From Trichocoleus desertorum ATA4-8-CV12 (GTDB lineage: Bacteria > Cyanobacteriota > Cyanobacteriia > FACHB-46), in the NCBI GenBank assembly GCA_019358975.1, contig JAHHIL010000044.1:1-50282 (forward strand): a stretch of DNA of 50,282 bases. Reading direction: 5' to 3'. Position numbers and translations under genes: made by a program. A model generated the notes under the pieces. It did no database searches. It worked only from the letters and a program-made list of their open reading frames with translations, and was not told the DNA's origin. Of the stretch, positions 34,261 to 43,435 are shown piece after piece; the first letter of the stretch is position 1, and every line of letters begins with the position of its first letter.

Positions 34261-35958
34261 ATGCCCCGAAAACAACTACCCGCTTGTGATAGTCAAGCGA
34301 TCGCCCCTCAGCCAGCTCGTCAGCGCCTACCAGAACCCCTGCCCCGCGACTCCTTAGGTCAGCGCTTGTGTCAGCTCTTCCCCTACCCCTGGCAAGCGAT
34401 CGTCGCCCCTACCCCTACCGATGCTGGCCAAAAACCCGCTTGGCAAACCCTCACGCAGTACCCCCTCAAGCCCCGTAGCCTCTGGGCCTACTGGCAAGAT
34501 GCCGCTCAGCTCGTTGGCGTCCGCTTCGGTTCCACCACCACTTATGGCCTCATCGACCTCGATGCCCTTAGCCTGCATCATCCCACCCGCGATCGCCAAG
34601 CCCTTACCACCCTTCGAGCTGCCCTCGCTAGCATCGGCATTCATCAAACCCTCCTGCTACGCTCCAGCTGGAATGGTGGCCTCCACCTCTACATCCCGCT
34701 GCCTGAAGCTGTCCCTACCTTTGGCCTTGCCGTTGTCCTCAAGCACTGCCTGGAAGCACACCACCTGCCCCTAAAAGCAGGCCAACTGGAAGTCTTCCCC
34801 AACGTCAAACGCTATAGCAAAGCCGGAGAGTATAGCGAATACAACGCTCATCGCCTACCCCTGCAACCTGGTAGTGGCTCCGTCCTTCTCAGCGATCGCC
34901 TCCAACCCCTGCCCAGCGACTTGCCCTGCTTCTTCCACCGGTGGGATCAAGCTGCTGCCGCTCAGAATCTAGAGCAACTGCAACAGGCAATCGCCACTGC
35001 CAAGAAACAACATCAGTACCGCTCCTACAACCGCCGCAGTAACACCACCCTGTGGCAGCAAGAACTAGAAACCGAAATGGAGCAAGGGTGGACTGGACCC
35101 GGACAAACGAACCATCTGCTCAAAACCATTGGTTGCTATGGCGTCGTCTTCCAGTCGCTCTCCGGTGCAGCACTGGCTCACTACATTGAGCACACTGCGA
35201 TTAAAAGCCCTGGCTATCGAGAGTGGTGTCAGCACCAGCACGAAATCAGTCGCCGAGCCCAAGAATGGGCCACAGCCGTAGAAAGCTACTACTGGCCCCT
35301 CGGCACCAACCCGAAACGCGATCGCACCTCTTCTCAGGTCCCATCTGCTAACAACATCGTCAACTTCAACCAGAAGCGAGCCGAAGACGCTCAAGCCCGA
35401 ATCAAACAAGCCGTCCTCAACCTGACTCAACAAAGTCAACTACCCGATCGCCTGACTGCTCGAGCTAAGGCGATCGCCTCTCTGGCCCAGTGCAGCCACA
35501 GCACCTTGCAGAAGTACAAAGAGCTATGGCATCCCGAATGGTATGTAATAGACCAACCTGAGCCCGTTACAGCTACCTCACTATCTCCAGCGATCGCACC
35601 TTCAAAAGCACTAGAAAACTCTCCCAGAGAGGAATTACACACCTTTGCCTATATGAAGGGTGGGGGGGTAAGTGAAGGTGATTCTTCCTCTTTCACTTCT
35701 GTTTACTCTGTATGGGAGGGTCAAGGGAGGGGGAAAGTGAGTTTTCCACAGCCTCCTCAAGCTCCTTCTACGATCGCTTATGAGGATCTCAGCGATGTGA
35801 TTGTGGGGATTCAGATCCAGATTGGGCGACTGGGGTGGACTGTGGAGCAAGCCCACCAATTCATTGCTGATAACTTCCAGGGTAAGCGTAGAAGTCAGCT
35901 CACAGATGATGAATTGATAGGCTTGCTGTACCAATTGAGGACGCGATCGCTCAAGTGA
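34261..35958 (+). CDS. AEP-type primase, probable plasmid replication initiator
   Basis: A 565-aa protein with an archaeo-eukaryotic primase core. The metal-binding acidic pair is in YGLIDLDALSLHHP (D99, D101), the nucleotide-binding motif is SSWNGGLHLYIPLP (H142 in the sxH position), and an acidic/basic strand follows at LEVFPNVKRYSK. The middle holds a PriCT-like helical region (GWTGPGQTNHLLKTIGCYG). Residues about 400-430 look like a helix-turn-helix (DRLTARAKAIASLAQCSHSTLQKYKELWHPEWY). No helicase domain is fused. Proteins of this kind are common as Rep/primases on cyanobacterial plasmids; here it is the only replication-type enzyme in its half. Confidence 0.78.
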   Translation: MPRKQLPACDSQAIAPQPARQRLPEPLPRDSLGQRLCQLFPYPWQAIVAPTPTDAGQKPAWQTLTQYPLKPRSLWAYWQDAAQLVGVRFGSTTTYGLIDLDALSLHHPTRDRQALTTLRAALASIGIHQTLLLRSSWNGGLHLYIPLPEAVPTFGLAVVLKHCLEAHHLPLKAGQLEVFPNVKRYSKAGEYSEYNAHRLPLQPGSGSVLLSDRLQPLPSDLPCFFHRWDQAAAAQNLEQLQQAIATAKKQHQYRSYNRRSNTTLWQQELETEMEQGWTGPGQTNHLLKTIGCYGVVFQSLSGAALAHYIEHTAIKSPGYREWCQHQHEISRRAQEWATAVESYYWPLGTNPKRDRTSSQVPSANNIVNFNQKRAEDAQARIKQAVLNLTQQSQLPDRLTARAKAIASLAQCSHSTLQKYKELWHPEWYVIDQPEPVTATSLSPAIAPSKALENSPREELHTFAYMKGGGVSEGDSSSFTSVYSVWEGQGRGKVSFPQPPQAPSTIAYEDLSDVIVGIQIQIGRLGWTVEQAHQFIADNFQGKRRSQLTDDELIGLLYQLRTRSLK

Positions 35959-36019
35959 AAAAAGTGTTGAACAATTCAACAGCTTTTGAGAGTCGATTTT
36001 ATAGATTCATGTGACAAAG

Positions 36020-37948
36020 CTACAAAAGTTCTAAGAAGAGTTTTCGTCGCTCTTCAGCTTGCAATTTTGATGCTAATGCTTTGATTTGAGCTGTGAGCGC
36101 TGTTTTTCCCTCAAGCGTTGGTGATTCCCACCATCCCTTAGCATCAACTGTTTTCTCGCTAGGATGCATCTCGTTATACTCTTGGTCCCCAACTGCCTCA
36201 GAGTTACCGATGACCTTGTGAAAAGCCTTTCGCTTCGTCGGATCACCATGTCGACGCTCATGAGTAACCGCAATATTTCTAAAGAAGTGAGGATTTGTTT
36301 TGCGTGGCTCAATATCCTTAAATAGCGGGTGCTCTAGCATCTTTAGTGCTGCACTGGCCGTATATACAGCACGTGTGACGGTGGTGAATAAGTGACTTGC
36401 CTGTAGCTGCTTACCATATCCTTCTAGTTGGCTATTTCCGTAAGAGACGAAGAATAAGTTGCTTTGAAAATTACTTCTTGCCTCCTCCATGGTTTGAACG
36501 TGGGATTGAGCTGATTGTATGCGCTTGCTTACTCCCTCTGCTTCTTCGCTCCGGCCTGCTTGTATGGCTTGCTGATGTTGTTTTCCTAGCTTTGCTAAGT
36601 ATCGTTTTAACTCTTCGGTGTTTCTGCACCCCTGACGAGCTACAAGACCTAACCAACTGTTTAAGTCTGCGGTAGCTGCCTGAGCTTTTGGTTTCCAAAC
36701 GTTGAGCCATTCATCAATATCAGCAACCACTTCTGGAGCCAATACATCGGAAAGTATGAAGTCTCGCTCATCGGCTGTTTTGTTGTCGTCTGGCTGTAAA
36801 ACCATGCGATAGCCATTAAGTATGCGAAAGAGCGTGCGCTCGAGTTCAAGTTCTCTAAGTTCGCGTTGCCGTAGTGGACAGTAAGTCAGAATAGCTACAA
36901 GTAAATAACGCTGCCAGGATCGAATAATTGATAAGTCAGAACGTTTTGTCCCAAGAGAATCACGAGGAGCGCAGCATTTTCTCAAATACTTTACAATTTC
37001 GATGCACTGTTCCATCGTCATCTCTTTTTCAGCCCGTTTAGCCCTCTTGTTAGCCTTTTTCTGTTCTTTGTACCGCTTGGATAGATTGTTGCTAATCATT
37101 CGAATTTCTTCGACTACAGCAATATCTCGATACATGGGTCTTTTGGACTCATAACAATGCAGCCACTTTGCAACGTTTAACGCTAGGTCACAAAAGCCCA
37201 TTCCCCAACCACAAGTATTGCCACGCTCATTAATGCCCCAAGCTAAGAATTTATTGAGCAAGTCTAGATCAATCAATAGCTTGAGGTCTAAGTTTTTGAT
37301 CTCATAATTCTCAACATTCTTGAGCCATCCCAGGATATCGAGTGCTCGTGCTCTATGATTGTTAAAAGTTTTGGCTCGCATTTTCCTGTCCTGGCGCTTC
37401 GGAACATACTCACCAGTACAAAACGTATTAAGTTGTTCTAGCTGTTTTAGAAGCTTTGAGGTGAGTTCAGACTCCTGTAGCCCATATGAATCGGCATGGA
37501 GTGCTCTTCGACCTTCATTGGCTGCCATGATGTTGGTTCCAGAGCGAGTTCTAGGAGCATACTTTCCATATCGCCCTTCGACAGCCTCCTCATACCAAGT
37601 TTCTTGCTGTATCCACTTGAGAAACTTATTAACAGCTGGACGGTATGTTGTTCTCTCTACATCAGCTCGAATTTGCTCAGCGGCCAAAGCGGCCTGACAA
37701 GCCTCAGAGAGAAGTTTAAGGGGCTCAGCATTTAGAAATACATCCAGAGGAATCTGGCTGAGCACATACTCTAAACCTACTCCTTCTAGATCTTCAGTGA
37801 CAAAGTTATATCCCGGCAAGTTGGGAAGAACATACCGCCTCAAAGCAGTTTTCAAGTTTGCAAAACTTGTGCCACTAATCTTAGTTTCTCCTTGTTGGAT
37901 ATATCGATGTAAAGCTTCAAGGGTGTTTTGAGGAGGACATTGAGACAT
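36020..37948 (-). CDS. Large tyrosine recombinase (642 aa)
   Basis: The second long recombinase of the phage-integrase superfamily. Arg I lies in YCPLRQRELRELELER, HxxR in NPHFFRNIAVTHERR, the third His position in KAFHKVIGNS and the nucleophile candidate Tyr in DQEYNEMHP. About 330 residues precede the catalytic domain. Inside it a long coiled insertion (around QAATADLNSWLG to EARSNFQSN) separates Arg I from the HxxR box. It has the same overall plan as the 787-aa protein at 4471, but is clearly divergent. A related GTAC-centred repeat lies 43 bp upstream. It probably serves dimer resolution or integration of the second parental plasmid. Confidence 0.82.
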   Translation of the reverse strand: MSQCPPQNTLEALHRYIQQGETKISGTSFANLKTALRRYVLPNLPGYNFVTEDLEGVGLEYVLSQIPLDVFLNAEPLKLLSEACQAALAAEQIRADVERTTYRPAVNKFLKWIQQETWYEEAVEGRYGKYAPRTRSGTNIMAANEGRRALHADSYGLQESELTSKLLKQLEQLNTFCTGEYVPKRQDRKMRAKTFNNHRARALDILGWLKNVENYEIKNLDLKLLIDLDLLNKFLAWGINERGNTCGWGMGFCDLALNVAKWLHCYESKRPMYRDIAVVEEIRMISNNLSKRYKEQKKANKRAKRAEKEMTMEQCIEIVKYLRKCCAPRDSLGTKRSDLSIIRSWQRYLLVAILTYCPLRQRELRELELERTLFRILNGYRMVLQPDDNKTADERDFILSDVLAPEVVADIDEWLNVWKPKAQAATADLNSWLGLVARQGCRNTEELKRYLAKLGKQHQQAIQAGRSEEAEGVSKRIQSAQSHVQTMEEARSNFQSNLFFVSYGNSQLEGYGKQLQASHLFTTVTRAVYTASAALKMLEHPLFKDIEPRKTNPHFFRNIAVTHERRHGDPTKRKAFHKVIGNSEAVGDQEYNEMHPSEKTVDAKGWWESPTLEGKTALTAQIKALASKLQAEERRKLFLELL

Positions 37949-38201
37949 TATGGAACCAAATATTGATTGAAATTAATATACCGTAAACTTAGTATTTGTG
38001 TACTGTATTAACAGATACCTGTGGCTCCCAAGTCTACGATATATCAAATTTTGGCAATATTCTTGGAACCTATGTAATCTTTTCTGTATAAAAGTTTGCA
38101 TTGATTGATGTCTTTAAGCTTGTAGGAAAACAAAATAATTGCTTCCTACGCTTTTATTGCCAGCGGCTAAGCTAATTACGATATATTGAATCTTGTATTT
38201 T
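37949..38201. other. AT-rich intergenic region upstream of the 642-aa recombinase
   Basis: No gene is visible. AGTATTTGTGTACT (37991-38004) has 4-bp arms and closely matches the centre of the inverted repeat at 4443-4466 upstream of the other large recombinase. The region ends at the ATTTT (38197-38201) that flanks the Tn3-type end. Confidence 0.5.
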
Positions 38202-38239
38202 GGATCAGCGGGGGCATTTGAACAGAAACCTACGGTTTT
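38202..38239 (+). repeat. 38-bp terminal inverted repeat of a Tn3-type element (left end)
   Basis: The partner of 17235-17272 (one mismatch). Only 57 bp of the element remain to its right before IS1182 copy 2. In the proposed parental circle this end is joined through one IS1182 to 16014-17272, giving a relic of about 1.35 kb with its resolvase remnant. Confidence 0.85.
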
Positions 38240-38296
38240 GAATTAGAAGCACTTTTTCAGTAACCAGTGCTGGTCTTTACTTCGTTGCCTGATCTA

Positions 38297-40107
38297 GGGG
38301 TAAAGGTAGCGAAGATACTGTTGGCGAATTCATCAGAGAAAAATGAAGCTTGGCGTCTAGCCTAGGATGAGAGTAAAGCTTTACAGCTCAGCAGAGGTGT
38401 AGCATGTCCATACAACCCCAGCCCATTCCTCCAGTTCCAGAGGATACCGCAGCAGTCGCACGAGCTGCTTTTCCCAAAGGTAACCTCTACCTTCAAATCC
38501 GCGATACACTTGGCAGCCTCTATCAAGACGAATCTTTTGTCTCACTCTTTTCCAGGCGAGGACAACCTGCACAATCTCCCTGGCGGTTGGCTTTAGTTTG
38601 TGTGATGCAGTTCATGGAAAATCTCTCTGACCGCCAAGCTGCTGATGCTGTTCGAGCTCGCATCGATTGGAAGTATGTCCTCAGTCTGCCACTCAGCGAT
38701 CCAGGATTCAATTACTCGATTTTGAGTGAGTTTCGCGATCGCCTGGTGGCAGACAATGCTGAATCCCTGTTGCTAGACCCGTTGCTAGAACAATTACGTG
38801 AGAAGGGATTACTCAAAGGACATCAGCGGCAACGCACCGATTCCACTCATGTTCTCGGGGCAATTCGAGTATTGAATCGCCTCGAAACATTGGGAGAGAC
38901 CTTTCGAGCTGCGCTCAATAGCCTAGCGGTTGCGGCTTCAGATTGGCTAGAGCCACATTTACAAGCAGCTTGGTTTGAGCGCTATCATCGGCGCACTGAG
39001 AACTATCGCTTGCCTAAATCAGACAGTGAACGCGAAGCATTGGGTCGCACGATAGGCCAAGATGGATTGACATTGCTAGATGTTGTTTATCATGCCTCTT
39101 CTCCAGAGTGGTTACGACATGTTCCAGCCATAGAAACCCTCCGACAAGTTTGGCTCCAGCAATTTTATGCACTAGGTGAAGATGGCGCTCTCCAATGGCG
39201 ATCGCCTAAAGACATGCCACCGTCTACGCTAGCGATACATTCTCCCTATGATGTGGCAGCCCATTACAGCACCAAACGAAGTGTGGATTGGGTGGGATAC
39301 AAAGCTCACCTGACTGAAATCTGCGATGAGGCTTGCCCCCATTTCATCACTGGCGTTTATACAACGCTCTCCACAACCCCAGATGATGCAGTCGTTGATG
39401 CAGTTCATGAAGGCCTATCAGAGAGGACGCTGCTTCCCAAAGAACACCTGATGGATACAGGATATATAACCGCTGCCCATATCCTCAACAGTGACAAAAA
39501 GTATGGTATTGACTTGGTTGGAGCAGTGCGAGGCAATCCCAGCTGGCAGAGTCGAAAAAACTCCAAGTTTACTTCAGACCAATTTGCCGTCAATTGGAAT
39601 GAGCAAACAGTAACCTGTCCTCAAGGACATCAGAGCATCATTTGGAGAGAAAAGATCGATAACCGGAGTTTGCCCGTCATCCATGTGCATTTTTCACAAG
39701 CTGATTGTCGCCGCTGCCCCGTTCGCAAACGCTGTACTCACTCAAAATATGCTCGCAGGCTGACACTACAACCGCAAGCCAAATATGCTGTTTTACAGCA
39801 ACGGCGGCAAGAGCAGGAAACCGCAGAGTTTAAGGAGCGCTATCAACAGCGAGCGGGAATTGAGGGAACGTTATCCCAGGGAGTCAGACGTTCGGGTCTA
39901 CGGCAATCTCGCTATGTAGGATTAGCGAAAACGCATCTTCAGCATATTCTTACCGCAGTTGCTCTCAATTTGATTCGTCTGGATGCTTGGCTCTCAGGAG
40001 TTCCCTTAGCAAAAACTCGTACCTCTCGATTCTTGGAGCTTAAGTCTCGAGTTGCATAGATTTTTCTCTGATGAATTCGCCAACAGTATCTTCGCTATCT
40101 TTACCCC
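38297..40107 (+). mobile_element. IS1182-family insertion sequence, copy 2 (1811 bp)
   Basis: Same length and orientation as copy 1. The right terminal repeat has one change (40098 T versus 16004 C), so its ends match at 47 of 48 positions. The left flank is ATCTA (38292-38296) and the right flank CTATA (40108-40112), exactly the reverse of copy 1. Confidence 0.92.
38404..40059 (+). CDS. IS1182-family transposase (second copy)
   Basis: A 551-aa protein identical to the product of 14310-15965, with the same DUF772-like N-terminus, DDE domain and CxxC-type zinc-ribbon cluster. Both copies look intact, so either may be the active source. Near-identity of the two copies implies that the duplication, or the fusion that brought them together, is recent. 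Confidence 0.94.
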   Translation: MSIQPQPIPPVPEDTAAVARAAFPKGNLYLQIRDTLGSLYQDESFVSLFSRRGQPAQSPWRLALVCVMQFMENLSDRQAADAVRARIDWKYVLSLPLSDPGFNYSILSEFRDRLVADNAESLLLDPLLEQLREKGLLKGHQRQRTDSTHVLGAIRVLNRLETLGETFRAALNSLAVAASDWLEPHLQAAWFERYHRRTENYRLPKSDSEREALGRTIGQDGLTLLDVVYHASSPEWLRHVPAIETLRQVWLQQFYALGEDGALQWRSPKDMPPSTLAIHSPYDVAAHYSTKRSVDWVGYKAHLTEICDEACPHFITGVYTTLSTTPDDAVVDAVHEGLSERTLLPKEHLMDTGYITAAHILNSDKKYGIDLVGAVRGNPSWQSRKNSKFTSDQFAVNWNEQTVTCPQGHQSIIWREKIDNRSLPVIHVHFSQADCRRCPVRKRCTHSKYARRLTLQPQAKYAVLQQRRQEQETAEFKERYQQRAGIEGTLSQGVRRSGLRQSRYVGLAKTHLQHILTAVALNLIRLDAWLSGVPLAKTRTSRFLELKSRVA

Positions 40108-40261
40108 CTATAGGACTTAAATTATGATGGGGATGGTGTAAAAACCAAATTCGATAATGCCCTGCCTCGCAAGAAGTGTTTTTTTTGTGTTAGGCGAGTT
40201 GCTGTGGACTAGCAAGTGATCGTAAGTTTTGAGAAAAACCATACTTTCTTTAAATTCCGTA

Positions 40262-41836
40262 TCAAAAAAGATTTATTAACAAATTCCATAGTTTGATAGC
40301 TAAAATTTTTCGAGTGTTTTCTGGAAGTAGAGTGATAACAGTAAGGACTGCAACTACGATTGAGAGTATGAGAGTATTCCGTTGGAGAAGATAATTCAGC
40401 GTGAGCGATTTAGAGGACAGGATCTGCGAGTAAGCTAACTTTAAAAGGCTTAATTGCCCCTCACAGAATTTCTTGTCTTGGTCAATGCGATACTTCACAT
40501 CTTCTGCTAAAAAAACTGATCCTTCCTCTTTGTGTTTTTTTCTCGATAGACCTTCTGCCCCTCTATTTATAAAATACAGAAGAAATTTCTCATTTATTCC
40601 TACCCCCATCCTAGAGTTATGAAAGTGGAAGCCATTAACTCTTGTCATTTTTGAAATTCCCACCTCTAAGGTTCTAAGGTGAATTCTCCCTTTTATTTGA
40701 TCCTTTAAAGCTGGCTCTAACTCATTTTTTAGCTCTATTGTCATACTCTTTAGAACTTTATAGAAGTGTTCTAATGCTAGTAAAGGGAAAAGTTCATGAA
40801 GTCTATAAGATATAATCCCAAACATAGATTCTTTATCATCTGAGCTGGCTTCAGATTTTAGAACTTTATAGTCTGGCAAACTCATTAATACTTGATATGA
40901 GGAAGAATTCTCATAGAGCAATTTCTCTCTACTAACCTCATAAAATATCCACCAACTTCTGCTTTTGTAGATTAATCTTTGATCGAAAGGATACCCCAAA
41001 CTTCTAAGAAATTGGCAGGAGGCTCTAAGCTTTGGAGGAAACTTTGGTAGGTATGGTTTTTCTGGAATTTCTCTTAAAGGAACATTGAAATTAATAACTT
41101 CAATACAAGGCAAAGGACCAAAACTTGACAAACCTGCATTAAAAGTTTTTCTGAAAAAAATTACGATACTCTTGTTGAGTTCCAAGAAAATCTCTTCAAA
41201 CTCTAATTGCTTAACATTTTGCGTTGGATTTCTTGAAGATGCAGTAATTCCATCTCTGAAGCTAAAACCTAGAATTTCAGATTGAGGGTAGGGGATGCTT
41301 TTACTTATTTGAGAAAATTTTGATAAAAATTCAGTCGATGGATTAACAAAAATCGAAAGAATAATAAAAGAAGAATCAAGGTAGTGAAGCCAAATTTGAG
41401 CGCTATGAACTAGCTTTAATAAGCTTCTAGCTTTCTTGTCAAAGAGAATCGAGCCTACATAAATAGATGCTGCATTTGTAGAAGCAGATTTACGAATATC
41501 GTTGAACCAAGCATTAAGGTTTTCTGTATTGCCTTCCAAAGAGGAATAAGGATAGCTAGTTAATAACCTGTTCAAACCTTTCTGAAGACTATCGAACTCC
41601 TCAGAGAAGAACAAGTCTGCAAATCCAATCTTGTTTAGGCTGACCTCTAAGTTCTCAGGGCAAGCAATTAATTCAGATTCGTGAACATGCAAATTAAATG
41701 TTGCATGATCCTTAAGGTTCTTCAAAATTTTCCGTTTTGGATTCTCAATACCTTCTGCAAATTGGAAGATCCTTCTTGTTGCTTTAATTCGTAGAGACTG
41801 CCAAATAGTCCTTTTTGATTTAGGCCAATTTCGCAT
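40262..41836 (-). CDS. Unknown AT-rich protein with C-terminal membrane segment (524 aa)
   Basis: I do not recognise the family. The protein is rich in Lys, Ser, Ile and Phe with AT-rich codons, clearly unlike the neighbouring IS and AIPR genes, which suggests recent transfer. A hydrophobic segment near residues 487-505 (NTLILSIVVAVLTVITLLP) and an amphipathic end (LAIKLWNLLINLF) suggest C-terminal membrane anchoring. The large soluble part has no visible catalytic motif; an HFHNSRMGVG stretch is the most distinctive. It neighbours an AIPR-type gene on the same strand, about 200 bp away. The layout (large soluble part, membrane tail, defence context) would fit an abortive-infection effector, but this is inference. 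Confidence 0.7.
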   Translation of the reverse strand: MRNWPKSKRTIWQSLRIKATRRIFQFAEGIENPKRKILKNLKDHATFNLHVHESELIACPENLEVSLNKIGFADLFFSEEFDSLQKGLNRLLTSYPYSSLEGNTENLNAWFNDIRKSASTNAASIYVGSILFDKKARSLLKLVHSAQIWLHYLDSSFIILSIFVNPSTEFLSKFSQISKSIPYPQSEILGFSFRDGITASSRNPTQNVKQLEFEEIFLELNKSIVIFFRKTFNAGLSSFGPLPCIEVINFNVPLREIPEKPYLPKFPPKLRASCQFLRSLGYPFDQRLIYKSRSWWIFYEVSREKLLYENSSSYQVLMSLPDYKVLKSEASSDDKESMFGIISYRLHELFPLLALEHFYKVLKSMTIELKNELEPALKDQIKGRIHLRTLEVGISKMTRVNGFHFHNSRMGVGINEKFLLYFINRGAEGLSRKKHKEEGSVFLAEDVKYRIDQDKKFCEGQLSLLKLAYSQILSSKSLTLNYLLQRNTLILSIVVAVLTVITLLPENTRKILAIKLWNLLINLF

Positions 41837-42042
41837 TTACACAACCTCACATTTATTGGCTCAAGCTATAAGCAAAGAATGGTGCAAGTATGAGTTCATC
41901 TTGCACAAGCTGATACTTTCAAAGAGCGATCGCATAAGTGACTCAATATACGCACAAACGGCAGGTAACTACGGAATCATGATCGAAGTTGAGTCCTGCC
42001 GTCTATCCCTTATAGCGCTAGCTCATCCGCTTCAAACTCTCG

Positions 42043-43233
42043 TTAAATTTGGACGAACTGCATAGCGATCAAGTTGGTGAGAGTGTTCCAAGTGCTCTTA
42101 GAGCGACCGAAGGAAGCAGCGCTTGCCCTTCCTTCAACTTTGTAGGTTTCCCAAAGACGATCGACCAGCATCATTCCATACTGTTCCCACAGCTCATCCA
42201 CTGGCTTGATCCACTGTCCATCTTTGATCAAGACTCGGAACGCAGCTAAAACGGGCATAACAAAGGGGGGTGCAACGGTGAGGTTAAAGATACGTCCTGT
42301 TATTAAAGTAGATGGCTTTTTGCTGCACCCGCTAACTCTGGAAATAACAACTTTTCCACCTGTGGTGCTACGTCCGTTCAAAGCTTCATGAGCTTCCATG
42401 ATCTTCTCCTCCAGCCACAAGATGTCAGGCAATAGGGGAAGAATTGCTTTGTAGTCCTCATTATTCCACTTGCGAACGAGAGAACCTTTACCTGTGTAAG
42501 CGGCTACAGGATGGCTGTCTTTTCTGAAGTCAAATATCTCGTTGTTAAGCAACGCAAGGCGTTGAACAACATCTACAACCGTATACTCTGGAGCCTCATC
42601 CAATTCACTTTCAAATTCATTAGGTTTGAATATCACATTCTTGCGACAGCTCTGAGGTAGGTACTTCTCAACAGCCTGCCAATCGCCTTCTAAATTTTTC
42701 AAGGCGTAGTCAGGAACTGCTTTAGACAAGTTTCTAGCTCGGCTGATGCTAGAAACTTGTTCTTCCTCAACCCCAACAGCTACAGTGACTTGAACATACG
42801 CTCGCTCTAAATCTGGATAACGCTCTCCCCGCCTGTGTTGACCATGCAGAGCATGCATCAGAGCTTTGTAGGTATGGCCTCCGTTGAGAACTCCATGCCC
42901 CACAAAGTCTTCAGTTTCTTCGGTCGGCTCGCTATACCTGATCCGAATTTCAAAATCCCCCCCTTCAACGCGCTTTGCCTGAAGCGAGGCAACAACAAGC
43001 ATAATCCCGTTGTTGTAGTAAATGAATTGCTCCGGTTCCGACTTCAAAGTTTCCAGCATAGCCTTGGCTGGCTTTGCTGCAAGATCAGCGTTTCGAGCAT
43101 TCGGACCGTAAGGAAAACCTTGAGGTACTTCTTTAGCTGGTACCGTTAAAGACCAAATCTGTCTCTTTTCATCGCTGTCTTGAAAAACACGACAAGCAGA
43201 CTTGGCAAGAAATTCAACTTGCTTCTCTTCCAT
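42043..43233 (-). CDS. AIPR-type (abortive infection phage resistance) protein
   Basis: A 396-aa protein with AIPR-family landmarks: EQFIYYNNGIMLVV, then GHGVLNGGHTYKALMHAL (the NGxxT box) and SRARNLSKAVPDYALKN. It is shorter than many members (500-700 aa). The family is linked to abortive phage infection and to phosphorothioation or restriction islands, but its biochemistry is poorly known. Start ATG 43233 has AGGATA upstream. It is divergent from the 43436 operon. The C-terminal region (VMPVLAAFRVLIKDGQW) is helical. Confidence 0.72.
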   Translation of the reverse strand: MEEKQVEFLAKSACRVFQDSDEKRQIWSLTVPAKEVPQGFPYGPNARNADLAAKPAKAMLETLKSEPEQFIYYNNGIMLVVASLQAKRVEGGDFEIRIRYSEPTEETEDFVGHGVLNGGHTYKALMHALHGQHRRGERYPDLERAYVQVTVAVGVEEEQVSSISRARNLSKAVPDYALKNLEGDWQAVEKYLPQSCRKNVIFKPNEFESELDEAPEYTVVDVVQRLALLNNEIFDFRKDSHPVAAYTGKGSLVRKWNNEDYKAILPLLPDILWLEEKIMEAHEALNGRSTTGGKVVISRVSGCSKKPSTLITGRIFNLTVAPPFVMPVLAAFRVLIKDGQWIKPVDELWEQYGMMLVDRLWETYKVEGRASAASFGRSKSTWNTLTNLIAMQFVQI

Positions 43234-43435
43234 GATCTATATCCTGTTTTGCTTTGTTCTACTGAACTGGTTAGTTGGGTTCAACGGAACCTCTTCGCTG
43301 AAGCTAACACAAGTATTTGGGGAGTGCAACCACAATTTCAAAAGTAGGCGGCGATCGCCTTACCGTAGCCTTCCTCTAGACAAAATTAGGTGAAGTGCCA
43401 GAATAGAGCAGCATAGTTCTCAAGCTTTTGCCCTG

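Noticed and set aside
17272-38202. A single 29-kb Tn3-type transposon bounded by the 38-bp ends and running through the cut point (start greater than end because it crosses position 1)
   Set aside because: Possible topologically, but no TnpA is present. The exchanged IS1182 duplications show that the two ends belonged to one short element before fusion.
41856-42065. 69-aa plus-strand ORF between the 524-aa gene and the AIPR gene
   Set aside because: TTG start, no ribosome site, overlaps the 3' end of the AIPR gene, no recognisable features.
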